A stretch of DNA of 20,772 nucleotides from positions 1-20,772 of the IMG/VR virus record IMGVR_UViG_3300020215_000843. One strand, given 5' to 3'. The translations under genes and the position numbers were made by a program. Below are positions 9,517-16,675 of this stretch, piece after piece; the first letter of the stretch is position 1, and every line of letters starts with the position of its first letter. The notes under the pieces are model-generated. The model searched no databases. It saw only the letters and a list, made by a program, of their open reading frames with translations, and was not told where the DNA came from. Origin of the DNA: a virus.

Positions 9517-9729
9517 TTATCGGGAAGGGAATACGTATGAAACAATTGCACCGACTCCTGCGATAATACCGGAGCCTACTGCCTTTATCCACCAGATGTC
9601 CGACGTGTTGCGCTGCAGCTGCAGCAAGGTTTTGTCGAGCTTGGCATCTTGTTTGTCAAGTTGCCTGTTCATCTTATCGAGTTGGCCGACAATCAACTCG
9701 AAACTTCCTGGATCATGTGAATTATGCAT
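9517..9729 (-). CDS. XhlA-like coiled-coil membrane protein, 70 aa (holin-associated candidate)
   Basis: The N-terminal half is a heptad-patterned helix: residues of about 10 to 45 with IVGQLDKMNRQLDKQDAKLD. One hydrophobic segment follows at about residues 46 to 66 (WWIKAVGSGIIAGVGAIVSY), then a short FPSR tail. This layout of coiled coil followed by a single C-terminal membrane segment is that of XhlA / holin-accessory proteins. The ATG at 9727-9729 is chosen over an upstream in-frame TTG because GAGGA at 9738-9742 fits it. It overlaps no coding sequence but its ribosome site lies in the last codons of the fibre gene. No endolysin is present here, so a lysis role is tentative; a virion-anchoring membrane protein is the alternative. 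Confidence 0.65.
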   Translation of the reverse strand: MHNSHDPGSFELIVGQLDKMNRQLDKQDAKLDKTLLQLQRNTSDIWWIKAVGSGIIAGVGAIVSYVFPSR

Positions 9730-9733
9730 AATT

Positions 9734-12700
9734 TTATTCCTCAAAATTATCAATGCGCACTAAAGCGGCCGCCAGCTGTTCCTGTAATTGTTGCACTGCA
9801 CGAACAAGCACGGGAGTCAATCTGCCGTAGTCAATGCCCCAAGGGTTCCGCAAGTCACCGTTCGAAACCAAATCATCGCTACCTACTGACACAACTTCAG
9901 GCAAAACTTCATATAGCTCCTGCGCGTAAAACCCCTTATTGCGCACTCCCGGATTAGAAATCCATTCAAACTCACGAGGCTGCATAGCTGCAATAATGGC
10001 CAAACCATCAAACTCTGTAGGATTCTGTTTCAATCGCGCATCAGATGAGCCAGTAAATGTTGTTGTCGTGTTGCTTGCGGCCTCTATGCGACCAATTGTA
10101 GTTCCTGCCGAATTCAAACAGGTGTAGAAATATCCACCTGTGCAGTCAGTATCGACAGTAAATTGAGCATCGTATACACGATCCGTACTAGACGCAGTTG
10201 CAGTGCTATTCTTCGTAGCCACAACACCGGAGCCGGACAAAGGATTAGGCCCAAATGTCCAATTACCTGCTAACCCAATAGAACCCATCAAGGTGCCGGT
10301 AGCTGTACCTTGCCGAAAACTGAAGTTATTACTACCACTGTCAAATCCTTGTGCCCAACGATTAGTCGCACCTTCACTAAAGGTAATGTATCCTGCTTGG
10401 CCAGAATCTGGCTTAATATTGAGCATTCCTGCTGTGGCGTTCGGAACACCTGATAGAACAGTAGGCAGAGTGCCAGTAATGTTAGTGCTGTTGATAGTTA
10501 GACGTGGTCCGCCACCCGCTGCAACATTCAAGGTGCCCGCTCCGCTGCTGTACAAACCGGTGCTAGCATCATTCGTGAAACCATAACCTACAGCACTTGC
10601 GGTACCTGCAATGGATTCAATGCGAGACGTTGTTATAATTTTGGAATTCGGTTCATCAATGGTCAGCCGAATATTGCCTCCAGCAGAGAAACGTAACACT
10701 GTCGCGGCAGAGATGTACATTCCGGTACTTGTGTCGTTAGTGAAGGAATGCGCAGGAGCTGTGTTTGTTCCATCTGCTGTGCGTACTGGTACCGAATACA
10801 TTGCTTCAGTTGCATTCAGTGTCATGCGTGCTGTGTTTGCCGTCGAAAATCCCAGTGTGCTCGAGCCGGCATGATACATCCCAGTATCGAGATCCGAGGT
10901 GAAGGAATAGGAAGGGTCACCAGCTGATCCAGAAATATTGCTATGCGCAACGGTAGTAGAGAGCGCTGTGCTGGTCACAGACATGCGATCTGTCCCGCCC
11001 GCAGCCAGACTCACCGTGCCCGCTGCACTACGGTGTATGCCTTCTGTCGGAGTTGTCCCTGTGGTGTTGAAATTCCAAGAGCCATTGACTCCGTGCACAC
11101 TAGTGCCACCAGCTGCTCCAACCGCAAGTACGCCTGCCGCAGAAAGTGTAAGGGACTCAGCTGTACCCGGCTGCCAACTGAATCCTGTCGACGCATCACC
11201 CACAAATTCTGCAGTGCTGCCAGTATACTGCATCGTCAATTTCTTAGTGTTAGTTGCATCTCCGTGCAGAACATAACTTCCCGGGCCAACATGCACACTT
11301 CTCCATCTTAAGGCTGTGGTGCCCAGATCAATTGTGTTGTCGGTGGAAGGATTGACCGGCAAGGAACTAGAAATTGCAGACGTGCTGATGGAAAGTCTAT
11401 TAACCCCTGCAGTTGCAAAATCCAAGGTTGTTGCGCCAGAACTATAAATACCTGTGCTTGTGTCACCAGCAAATGTGTAGCTAGGAGCGCCCGCACTACC
11501 TGCAGCATTGTAGTACGGCAAGGTAGGATTGATTGAAGTTGTGTTGATATTAAGCCGGTTCACTCCAGCTGTTGCGAAATCTAAGTTCGAAACGCCTGAG
11601 CTGTAAATACCGAGACTTGTATCTCCGGTAAAACTGTAGCTAGGAGCACCAACCGTGCCTGCAGGTGAGATATGCGGCAGGGTTGAAGTGAACGCCGAAG
11701 TTGAAATGGTTGCGCGATTCACGCCACTCGTCGCAAACTTTATATTTGTAGCTGCATCGGAATACATCCCAGTACTGGTGTCTGCGAGAAAGCTATAAGA
11801 TGGAGCTGCAGCAGTTCCGCCAGAAGGGGCCAGAACAGAGACCCATGTTGGGGCTGCCGCACCATTTGCCTGAAGATACTGATTAGCAGTTCCGCTATCT
11901 AACTTGGTTGCAGTTCCCCCTGCCCCGCCGTAGATCATGTCTCCCGCAGAGTCCATCGGGTTGACGAGTGGGGAGACCCAGCTCATTGCACCTGCAGTTG
12001 TTGAGGAAAGGACTTGACCGTTGGATGCAGGTCCTGCAGCGGGCAGAGTATAATCCAAGCTGGCAGTTGTAGTCGCGTCGGCTTTCAGGCCTGTGTAATT
12101 AGATCCGTCCGAATCAGTGAAACGCACAATGCCGGAGTTGCTTGTAGTTGTAGTTCCGGACAGTACCCCGTTCACGACAGTCTTGTTGGAAAGAGATTCA
12201 CTTCCTGCAAGTGTCGACAGAGTTCCAGAACTAGGTAGGGTAACGTTCGTGCTACCGGTTGTTGTCAGAGTCAGATCGTGCGATGCAGCCTTCGTCAAGT
12301 TACCTGCTAGGGTTAGCGTCCTGCTGCCATCTTCTACGTCGACCGTGAGTACGCGACCAGGTGCAGTCAGTGTGGAAGTCGATTGAATTGCCAAGTTGAA
12401 TGCACTGTCAGAATCATCGAGAGAAAAAGTAGTTGCCCCGCCGATAGCCGGAGCGTTTAAAGTTGCACCATTCAGGGTTTTACTTGTTAGTGTCTCTATC
12501 CCGGCAAGAGTTGAGAGTGTGCCGGTAGTTGGCAGGGTTACGTTTGTTACGCCCGTGGTAGTCAGGGTTGTTGCATGTGTGCCAGCCTTGGTTAAGTCTC
12601 CAGCCAGATTTAAATTTCCGCCAAGGGTAAGTGTTCTATTTCCGTCCTCAGCATCGAGAGTAATAGTGCGCCCTGCAGTCAGAGTAGAAGTCGACTGAAG

Positions 12701-12970
12701 AGTCAGGTTGAATGCGCTATCTGTGTCGTCCAAGGAAAACGTCGTGGCGCCTCCAATTGCAGGGGCATTTATTGTAGGAGCAATGAGAGTTTTTCCAGAA
12801 ATATTCTGAGGCTGACTACTCAAAATTACTTCTTGTGTAGTTCCTGCCATATTCGGAATTTGAATAACTGAATCCCCAGTAGTCTGGGAGTTAGGGAGGA
12901 TAGTAACTTTACGTGAATTGCTACGAAATATGAGACGCTCGAGCTCTTCCCACAAACCAAAAATCTTCAT
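9734..12970 (-). CDS. Tail fibre/spike with C-terminal S74 intramolecular chaperone, 1078 aa
   Basis: The receptor-contact candidate. The N-terminus (residues 1 to 55, LWEELERLIFRSNSRKV, then IQIPNMAGTTQEVILSSQ) probably attaches to the virion. Residues of about 59 to 264 are two copies of a unit of about 103 residues. Residues of about 380 to 835 carry six copies of a Gly/Ser/Thr-rich DTSTGxYSSGxxxLxFATxGxxRLxI unit. Residues of about 972 to 1078 are a peptidase S74 chaperone: SSDARLKQNPTEFDGLAIIA, then FEWISN, GFYAQELYEVLPEVV and a terminal coiled coil (LVRAVQQLQEQLAAALVRID). In this family the chaperone trimerises the fibre and cuts itself off just before the Ser of SDxRxK (here Ser976, with Lys981). 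The start at ATG 12968-12970 has GGAGGAG six bases upstream. Its place between capsid and neck genes is unusual. Confidence 0.9.
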   Translation of the reverse strand: MKIFGLWEELERLIFRSNSRKVTILPNSQTTGDSVIQIPNMAGTTQEVILSSQPQNISGKTLIAPTINAPAIGGATTFSLDDTDSAFNLTLQSTSTLTAGRTITLDAEDGNRTLTLGGNLNLAGDLTKAGTHATTLTTTGVTNVTLPTTGTLSTLAGIETLTSKTLNGATLNAPAIGGATTFSLDDSDSAFNLAIQSTSTLTAPGRVLTVDVEDGSRTLTLAGNLTKAASHDLTLTTTGSTNVTLPSSGTLSTLAGSESLSNKTVVNGVLSGTTTTSNSGIVRFTDSDGSNYTGLKADATTTASLDYTLPAAGPASNGQVLSSTTAGAMSWVSPLVNPMDSAGDMIYGGAGGTATKLDSGTANQYLQANGAAAPTWVSVLAPSGGTAAAPSYSFLADTSTGMYSDAATNIKFATSGVNRATISTSAFTSTLPHISPAGTVGAPSYSFTGDTSLGIYSSGVSNLDFATAGVNRLNINTTSINPTLPYYNAAGSAGAPSYTFAGDTSTGIYSSGATTLDFATAGVNRLSISTSAISSSLPVNPSTDNTIDLGTTALRWRSVHVGPGSYVLHGDATNTKKLTMQYTGSTAEFVGDASTGFSWQPGTAESLTLSAAGVLAVGAAGGTSVHGVNGSWNFNTTGTTPTEGIHRSAAGTVSLAAGGTDRMSVTSTALSTTVAHSNISGSAGDPSYSFTSDLDTGMYHAGSSTLGFSTANTARMTLNATEAMYSVPVRTADGTNTAPAHSFTNDTSTGMYISAATVLRFSAGGNIRLTIDEPNSKIITTSRIESIAGTASAVGYGFTNDASTGLYSSGAGTLNVAAGGGPRLTINSTNITGTLPTVLSGVPNATAGMLNIKPDSGQAGYITFSEGATNRWAQGFDSGSNNFSFRQGTATGTLMGSIGLAGNWTFGPNPLSGSGVVATKNSTATASSTDRVYDAQFTVDTDCTGGYFYTCLNSAGTTIGRIEAASNTTTTFTGSSDARLKQNPTEFDGLAIIAAMQPREFEWISNPGVRNKGFYAQELYEVLPEVVSVGSDDLVSNGDLRNPWGIDYGRLTPVLVRAVQQLQEQLAAALVRIDNFEE
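9737..10057 (-). other. Peptidase S74 self-cleaving chaperone domain of the fibre
   Basis: The last 107 or so residues of the fibre contain S-D-A-R-L-K (residues 976 to 981), the Ser/Lys pair used for autocleavage in endosialidase-type chaperones, and the conserved GFYAQELYEVLPE helix. Cleavage before Ser976 would release about 103 residues. Confidence 0.85.
9738..9742 (-). promoter_or_regulatory. Ribosome binding site GAGGA inside the fibre gene end
   Basis: GAGGA overlaps the final Glu-Glu codons of the fibre gene, eight bases upstream of ATG 9729. It favours the 70-residue form over a TTG-started 78-residue form of the XhlA-like protein. Confidence 0.6.
10466..11833 (-). repeat. Six copies of a beta-structured repeat in the fibre shaft
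   Basis: Cores begin near fibre residues 397, 450, 503, 693, 746 and 801: DTSTGMYSDAATNIKFATSG, DTSLGIYSSGVSNLDFATAG, DTSTGIYSSGATTLDFATAG, DLDTGMYHAGSSTLGFSTAN, DTSTGMYISAATVLRFSAGG, DASTGLYSSGAGTLNVAAGG. Most are preceded by an 'AGxxGxPSYSFxx' stretch and followed by R-x-x-I/L-x-x-S/T. The spacing is 53 residues in both triplets (397/450/503 and 693/746/801, within one or two). A different segment at residues 540 to 690 separates the triplets. Confidence 0.8.
12179..12796 (-). repeat. Two tandem copies of a unit of about 103 residues in the fibre N-terminal region
   Basis: Fibre residues 59 to 162 and 163 to 264 align nearly end to end. They share NAPAIGGATTFSLDD-[TS]-DSAFNL, QSTSTLTA, D-x-EDG-[NS]-RTLTL, the GNL and LTKA stretches, LTTTG-[VS]-TNVTLP and GTLSTLAG. 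The first copy carries a few extra residues around LNLAGDL. The repeat is also visible at DNA level, suggesting a fairly recent duplication. Confidence 0.8.
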
Positions 12971-13043
12971 CGCCTACTCCTCCACACTCCCGCTCTCTCG
13001 CGCTGCCACGGTCCCGACATACACTGCTTCCTGACTCATCTAC
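12971..13043 (-). other. 73-bp gap between the beta-rich protein gene and the fibre gene
   Basis: Apart from the GGAGGAG ribosome binding site of the fibre gene (12977-12983), nothing recognisable is seen: no hairpin followed by a T-run and no clear promoter. Confidence 0.5.
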
Positions 13044-13478
13044 TTATTCGTTTGGAAGGAGATACCGGACATAGAAGCGAATCTTTCCTGCAGTAGCTGC
13101 GGCAGTCGCAATTGCAATGTTCAGTTCCGAGGCTGCTGAAATAAGAATCCCAGCAGCAGATCCGGCCAGAGCCCGCGACTGGATTCCCGCATCGCCGGTG
13201 AAGTCGATCGCGCCTGTGAGTGCTGTGCTGCCCGCCTTCAGCGTAATAGACGTTGCACCTGTAACTGCTGTCAGCTCCTGGGAGATGACACCGATAACCA
13301 TGGCATTTGCTGGGAGGAGCCGCCCAAACGAAATAGTAGAGATAGCTCCACCATCTTGCGAGAAGTCCCACACAACCGACTCACAACGAGTACCGCCAGC
13401 ATTCAGCACTCCTTCATCGTGTGCAGAAGGAAACCCTGCGCCGAATCGACCTGCTTTTAATTTACGTCGTGCTTGCAT
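13044..13478 (-). CDS. Beta-rich virion protein candidate (decoration / head fibre-like), 144 aa
   Basis: ATG at 13476-13478 has GGAG nine bases upstream. Its first 17 bases overlap the end of the HNH gene. The N-terminus is basic (MQARRKLKAGRFGAGF). The rest reads as alternating strands and turns: VVWDFSQDGGAISTISFGRL, ANAMVIGVISQELTAVTGAT, ITLKAGSTAL, AIDFTGDAGIQ, ELNIAIATAAATAGKIRFYV. This looks like a small beta-sandwich. Without the HNH insertion it would follow the capsid gene directly, a usual place for head decoration or head-completion proteins. No family is firmly recognised, and a fibre-associated minor protein is another possibility. Confidence 0.7.
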   Translation of the reverse strand: MQARRKLKAGRFGAGFPSAHDEGVLNAGGTRCESVVWDFSQDGGAISTISFGRLLPANAMVIGVISQELTAVTGATSITLKAGSTALTGAIDFTGDAGIQSRALAGSAAGILISAASELNIAIATAAATAGKIRFYVRYLLPNE

Positions 13479-13905
13479 AAATTTTCTCCATTTGAAATCT
13501 AATTAATCTCGCCATCCAGTCTTCGAATTCAGCTAGGCTCTTCGCGGCTTTCGCTCGGTTGCAGGGGGCACAGCAGGGCACACAGTTTGAAGGTATGTAA
13601 CCAATCGAGCTGTCAACACGATCAATTCCATTAATTTTATGGACTGATTCACCCTCACTTGGCTTACTCCCACAATAGGTACACGGTGAGTTTATCAGAG
13701 ACCAAACCTCATGATGTGACAGCTCAAATGCGAGCCCCTTTAGTCGCATACGTTTTTTGTGATCTCTAACTGCTTCTATTGCAATGCGCGGTAGACAGTA
13801 CCTCAAGCGGGAAGACGTGGGAGAGGAAGAAAAACTGCCCGGCATACTCGCCGAGACAGATTCCTTCCCTACACCTGCAACTCCGCATGGAGTCTTGACT
13901 GCCAC
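13462..13905 (-). CDS. Free-standing HNH endonuclease (homing-type), up to 147 aa
   Basis: The C-terminal half has a complete phage HNH pattern. Zinc-type pairs are C75-x2-C78 (CTYCGS) and C112-x2-C115 (CCAPCN). The active-site stretch NGIDRVDSSIGY is at residues 92 to 103, with N107, N116 and K119 following, then a terminal helix EFEDWMARLIRF. A helix with RDHKKRMRLKGLAFELSHHE (residues 48 to 66) precedes it, as in this family. The GTG start at 13903-13905 lies 11 bases after the capsid stop and has no evident ribosome site. ATG at 13843-13845, which has a purine-rich GGAAGGA rather far upstream, is an alternative that would drop 20 poorly family-like residues. Such enzymes cut a cognate site and spread by repair; the target is probably the capsid region of relatives, which is an inference. 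Confidence 0.85.
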   Translation of the reverse strand: MAVKTPCGVAGVGKESVSASMPGSFSSSPTSSRLRYCLPRIAIEAVRDHKKRMRLKGLAFELSHHEVWSLINSPCTYCGSKPSEGESVHKINGIDRVDSSIGYIPSNCVPCCAPCNRAKAAKSLAEFEDWMARLIRFQMEKIYASTT

Positions 13906-13916
13906 GTACTACGCGA

Positions 13917-15308
13917 TCATGCGATAGTGAAGTTATGGATAACTGCAATTGCTGCGGGGTGATTCACAATAAAGTTCCCGTACGCTTCCATGAAGGTCTG
14001 CACCTTGCGCTCGTACCCATTGCTGGAAGTTTTCAGCATGAATTCACTGGAATCGTTAACTTTAACGGTCTCGTAATCCGAACCGTAATATTCGATTACT
14101 TTATTCTGGTTACCTTTAACTTCAGGAATCATGTAGATGCGGTTCTTCGGGCAATACTCTGTCACATAGCTCTCAACGAAATCCTGGCGATGCTGGTAAC
14201 CGAATACCTTGGTGCCGCGCTTGGCGTCTTCCATGGTCGCAAATCGGCGATCGGTTTCGCGAGACTCAACAAAACTCGAGTGAGTTTCGGGGGCCATGAT
14301 TCCGCGCTTGTAGCTGTATGCACCTTCGCCAACCGCAATCTTGGCGTCGTTCAGCGCACTCTCATAATGGGACAAGTCGATATTTACTGCACCTGCGTCG
14401 AACCGCGAGCCGCCAGTGAAACCTGACATTACCAAGCCGTTAACGGTCCGACCATCATTGGCAGACAGAGACTCGAGGCCAGTCTTGACTTCAGTCGCAA
14501 AGCCCCAGTCCGAAATGGAGGAGAGGTTAGGAATAGTTGGCTGACCGTATCGGTAAAAGACGTCGCCTGCAGTGGTAGGAGTGGTGATACTTGCCACCGT
14601 AACTGCAGTCAGAGTAGAATCCAGACCCTGGAGAGTTACCGTGTTGTTGCGACGATCTCTGTTCACTACGAGCCAGTATGCAGGCTCAGTTGCCAAGTTG
14701 GAATCAAACGCCGAAGTGCCACCAGCAGCGGTCTTCAGGACAAGAATATCGTTTTTCTCGAAGAATCCGACGTGACCTTCTGCCGTGTTGCTTGAGGACA
14801 AAGTGAAGACCACATTGCCGCCGGACACTGCGTTGGTTGCTGAACAAGTACCGACTACGCCCGAACCCGAACCGTACAAATCTGCACAGTCACGGCGTTT
14901 CGCCATGTCCATCTTAGATTGCATTTCGAGAGCCAAGCTGTCGAAATAGCGACGATCTGGAGACTTTTGGAGACGCTTCCACAAGTTGTAGTCGATCTCG
15001 ATAGTCATATCGATTTCTTTGTATTCGGCTTCAAGTTCCTGGGTTGTGACGCGTTGAGCGGCAGGGAAAGTAGCAGACGAGGAAAAACCAGAACCTGCTG
15101 TTTGATTTGCATTGCGATACTGGATTGCGGCAGGTCCACCCGATGTCTGCAGCAAGTAGTCAAGTGCACGACCTTTTGCGTCCGATACCTTCCACTGCTT
15201 AATCATGTCCCAGTCGCGATGATCGCGAGAGAGTTGGTAACGTACGCCGTTGCTAAACATTGTTTGCAAGAGCTTCCCGAGTGCCAATGAACTAATTGCT
15301 GCTGCCAT
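13917..15308 (-). CDS. Major capsid protein, HK97-fold type, 463 aa
   Basis: Identified by position directly after portal and scaffold, by size, and by features of large HK97-type coat proteins. These include an N-terminal helix, an E-loop-like strand pair with VTTQELEAEYKEIDMTIEID (residues of about 90 to 107), and a long helix with DSLALEMQSKMDMAKRRDCADL. A beta-rich insertion domain covers residues of about 150 to 260 (DILVLKTAAGG, YWLVVNRDRRNNTVTLQGLD, GDVFYRYG). The C-terminal half carries P-domain-like and A-domain-like strands up to the end (FMEAYGNFIVNHPAAIAVIH). ATG at 15306-15308 follows GGGG by seven bases. The frame is intact to its stop, so the adjoining HNH gene has not disrupted it. 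It forms the icosahedral shell around the scaffold core. Confidence 0.8.
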   Translation of the reverse strand: MAAAISSLALGKLLQTMFSNGVRYQLSRDHRDWDMIKQWKVSDAKGRALDYLLQTSGGPAAIQYRNANQTAGSGFSSSATFPAAQRVTTQELEAEYKEIDMTIEIDYNLWKRLQKSPDRRYFDSLALEMQSKMDMAKRRDCADLYGSGSGVVGTCSATNAVSGGNVVFTLSSSNTAEGHVGFFEKNDILVLKTAAGGTSAFDSNLATEPAYWLVVNRDRRNNTVTLQGLDSTLTAVTVASITTPTTAGDVFYRYGQPTIPNLSSISDWGFATEVKTGLESLSANDGRTVNGLVMSGFTGGSRFDAGAVNIDLSHYESALNDAKIAVGEGAYSYKRGIMAPETHSSFVESRETDRRFATMEDAKRGTKVFGYQHRQDFVESYVTEYCPKNRIYMIPEVKGNQNKVIEYYGSDYETVKVNDSSEFMLKTSSNGYERKVQTFMEAYGNFIVNHPAAIAVIHNFTIA

Positions 15309-15344
15309 GTATGATCCCCTTCCCTTTTATCTACCTCTGTGCGG

Positions 15345-16454
15345 CTACTTCCCGAATGCGCGCATCAGGAGGTCTGTAAAATTCCCTGACTTAACTGCTT
15401 GAGATAACTGTTTGTCTACTGACTGTTCCGCCACTCCTCGACGCACTGTGAGCTGCGCCTTTGCTGCGGCGTCTGCTTTCTTCTCTTCCACCACGTTGCG
15501 TGCTTTATCTTGAGCCTGCTTATCCAGAACTTTCTTGTAGATACCAGCTACTGTGCGAAACTCTTTGTCGATCAACTGTGCACTGAGCTGCGTATCTTCT
15601 GGATACTGCGCAAGTCGTGACATTGTCTTAGCCCAGATTGCTTCATCGATTGCATCTTCTGCCGCCTCGTCTCCAAGCCTTCCGCGTACACGGTGCTTCT
15701 CGAAACTTGGTGTCAACCTCGACTGCAACTCAACCTCAGCTGCTTTCGTTTTCTGAGCTTCCAACTCTTCCAGCATTTTCTTGTGACGACTTTCGATGGA
15801 ACTCTTTTCAAGCTGGTGCTGTTTCTCGCGCTGCTGCAACTGCAACTGGTACTTCTCTTCTGGAGATAGCGCTGCAATATGTTCCCGCTGTTTGAGTTCA
15901 GCTTCGACCATCTTTTCCCAGCTGCCGGCTCCGCCTAATCTCTCGACCAGGCCTCGAGCACCCTGCTCCTGGAAAACGCGATCCAACTCTCCAAAGTTTC
16001 CATTAAGCTCTTCGAATTTTTTCTGTAACTCTGCCCTCTGTTTTCGCTCCAAATCACGCTCAGTCTTGAACTTGTCCATCCCCGCAGCTCTTGCAAATGC
16101 CTTCTTGATTGCTTCCTTGTTGGAATAATCAATTGTGATTTGACGTCGCTTGCCGGTATGATCCGTGACCCACATCGTGTCCGCTGCGCCCTCTGTAGGA
16201 GCAGCCTTCTTGATCACTTGCGCCGAAGTTTCACTACCTGCAACTACGTCCTCTGCATCTGCTGCGTCGAAATTCACTGGTTCGAACTTAGGGTTGTCGC
16301 CTCCCGCATCCGTTGCTACCGGCTCATCTCGCTCTACAGGTTTCCCTGCCGCTTCATTTGCTGCATCCTTCAAGAAGGTTTGAAACATGTCGTCTGTTGG
16401 GTCTTTGTCGTTAAAGTTCACTGACGTTGCTGATTCTGCTGCTAAAGGGGGCAT
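15345..16454 (-). CDS. Scaffolding protein, 369 aa
   Basis: An acidic, helical protein between portal and capsid genes, which is the standard place for a scaffold. The N-terminal third is acidic and disordered (DPTDDMFQTFLKDAANEAAG). The middle is a long coiled coil (ERDLERKQRAELQKKFEELN, then KYQLQLQQREKQHQLEKSS). The C-terminus is basic-helical and ends VKSGNFTDLLMRAFGK. C-terminal helices of this kind contact the coat protein in other phages. ATG at 16452-16454 is chosen because a longer reading from TTG at 16538 adds 28 unconserved-looking residues without a ribosome site. The site at the chosen ATG (AGAGAG) is weak. The capsid gene follows after 36 bases. No protease domain was seen. Confidence 0.8.
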   Translation of the reverse strand: MPPLAAESATSVNFNDKDPTDDMFQTFLKDAANEAAGKPVERDEPVATDAGGDNPKFEPVNFDAADAEDVVAGSETSAQVIKKAAPTEGAADTMWVTDHTGKRRQITIDYSNKEAIKKAFARAAGMDKFKTERDLERKQRAELQKKFEELNGNFGELDRVFQEQGARGLVERLGGAGSWEKMVEAELKQREHIAALSPEEKYQLQLQQREKQHQLEKSSIESRHKKMLEELEAQKTKAAEVELQSRLTPSFEKHRVRGRLGDEAAEDAIDEAIWAKTMSRLAQYPEDTQLSAQLIDKEFRTVAGIYKKVLDKQAQDKARNVVEEKKADAAAKAQLTVRRGVAEQSVDKQLSQAVKSGNFTDLLMRAFGK

Positions 16455-16570
16455 AGTGTTGACTCTCTGTGTAATAGGTTTGGTTTGGCGCCCTGAATTT
16501 TTGGGTTGGCCTATGCTTCTTAGGCACTGGTGATGCAAGCTGTGCGATGGGATATAGATGCAACCTAAGC

Positions 16571-16599
16571 TGCACCTGGTCCCGGAGGACAGGTATGCA
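16571..16599 (-). other. Imperfect inverted repeat (hairpin) upstream of the scaffold gene
   Basis: Arms ACCTGGTCC (16574-16582) and GGACAGGT (16587-16594) pair with one bulged G around a four-base CGGA loop region. An outer TGC/GCA pairing extends the stem with one bulged A. The stem is not followed by a T-run on either strand. It could be an RNA structure, a processing site or a regulator-binding site. Confidence 0.5.
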
Positions 16600-16611
16600 A
16601 CAAGGTTAGAC

Positions 16612-16638
16612 TGTATAGGATGTTGGGTGATTATGCAA
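16612..16638 (-). promoter_or_regulatory. Weak sigma70-like promoter candidate for scaffold and capsid genes
   Basis: On the minus strand TTGCAT (16633-16638) is followed after 15 bases by TATACA (16612-16617). If TTTGCA is taken as the -35 box, the spacing is 16. The -10 box is fair and the -35 box and spacing are poor. It is listed because it is in the only large gap and points at highly expressed genes. Confidence 0.2.
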
Positions 16639-16675
16639 AAAATGTGCCATTATCGGCAGCAAGAATCGTGCCAGG

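Larger units (their letters stand above)
16455..16675 (-). other. Largest non-coding gap (221 bp), between portal and scaffold
   Basis: This is the only sizeable gap in an otherwise packed module. It holds an imperfect hairpin at 16571-16599 and a possible weak promoter at 16612-16638. It also has a second pair of arms on the minus strand, CTTAGG near 16563-16568 and CCTAAG near 16519-16524, that could form a larger stem. There is no T-run after any stem, so a classical terminator is not supported. Its place suggests separate control of scaffold and capsid, which are needed in excess over portal. Confidence 0.5.

Noticed and set aside
9146-9763. 205-residue plus-strand frame
   Set aside because: It is the antisense of three minus-strand genes, is Ser/Pro-rich as such shadows are, and has no ribosome site or neighbours on that strand.
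13462-13916. Group I intron containing the HNH gene
   Set aside because: The capsid frame ends normally before the HNH gene and the next gene has its own start and ribosome site, so no exon is interrupted.
13766-13948. 60-residue minus-strand frame spanning the capsid end and HNH start
   Set aside because: It is in a different frame from both genes, Cys/Ser-rich and without a ribosome site.
16455-16538. N-terminal extension of the scaffold from a TTG codon
   Set aside because: The extra 28 residues (MHHQCLRSIGQPKN and on) are unlike a scaffold N-terminus and no ribosome site precedes the TTG.
16571-16599. Rho-independent terminator after the portal gene
   Set aside because: The hairpin has no T-run on the minus strand and lies upstream of genes that continue the same module.
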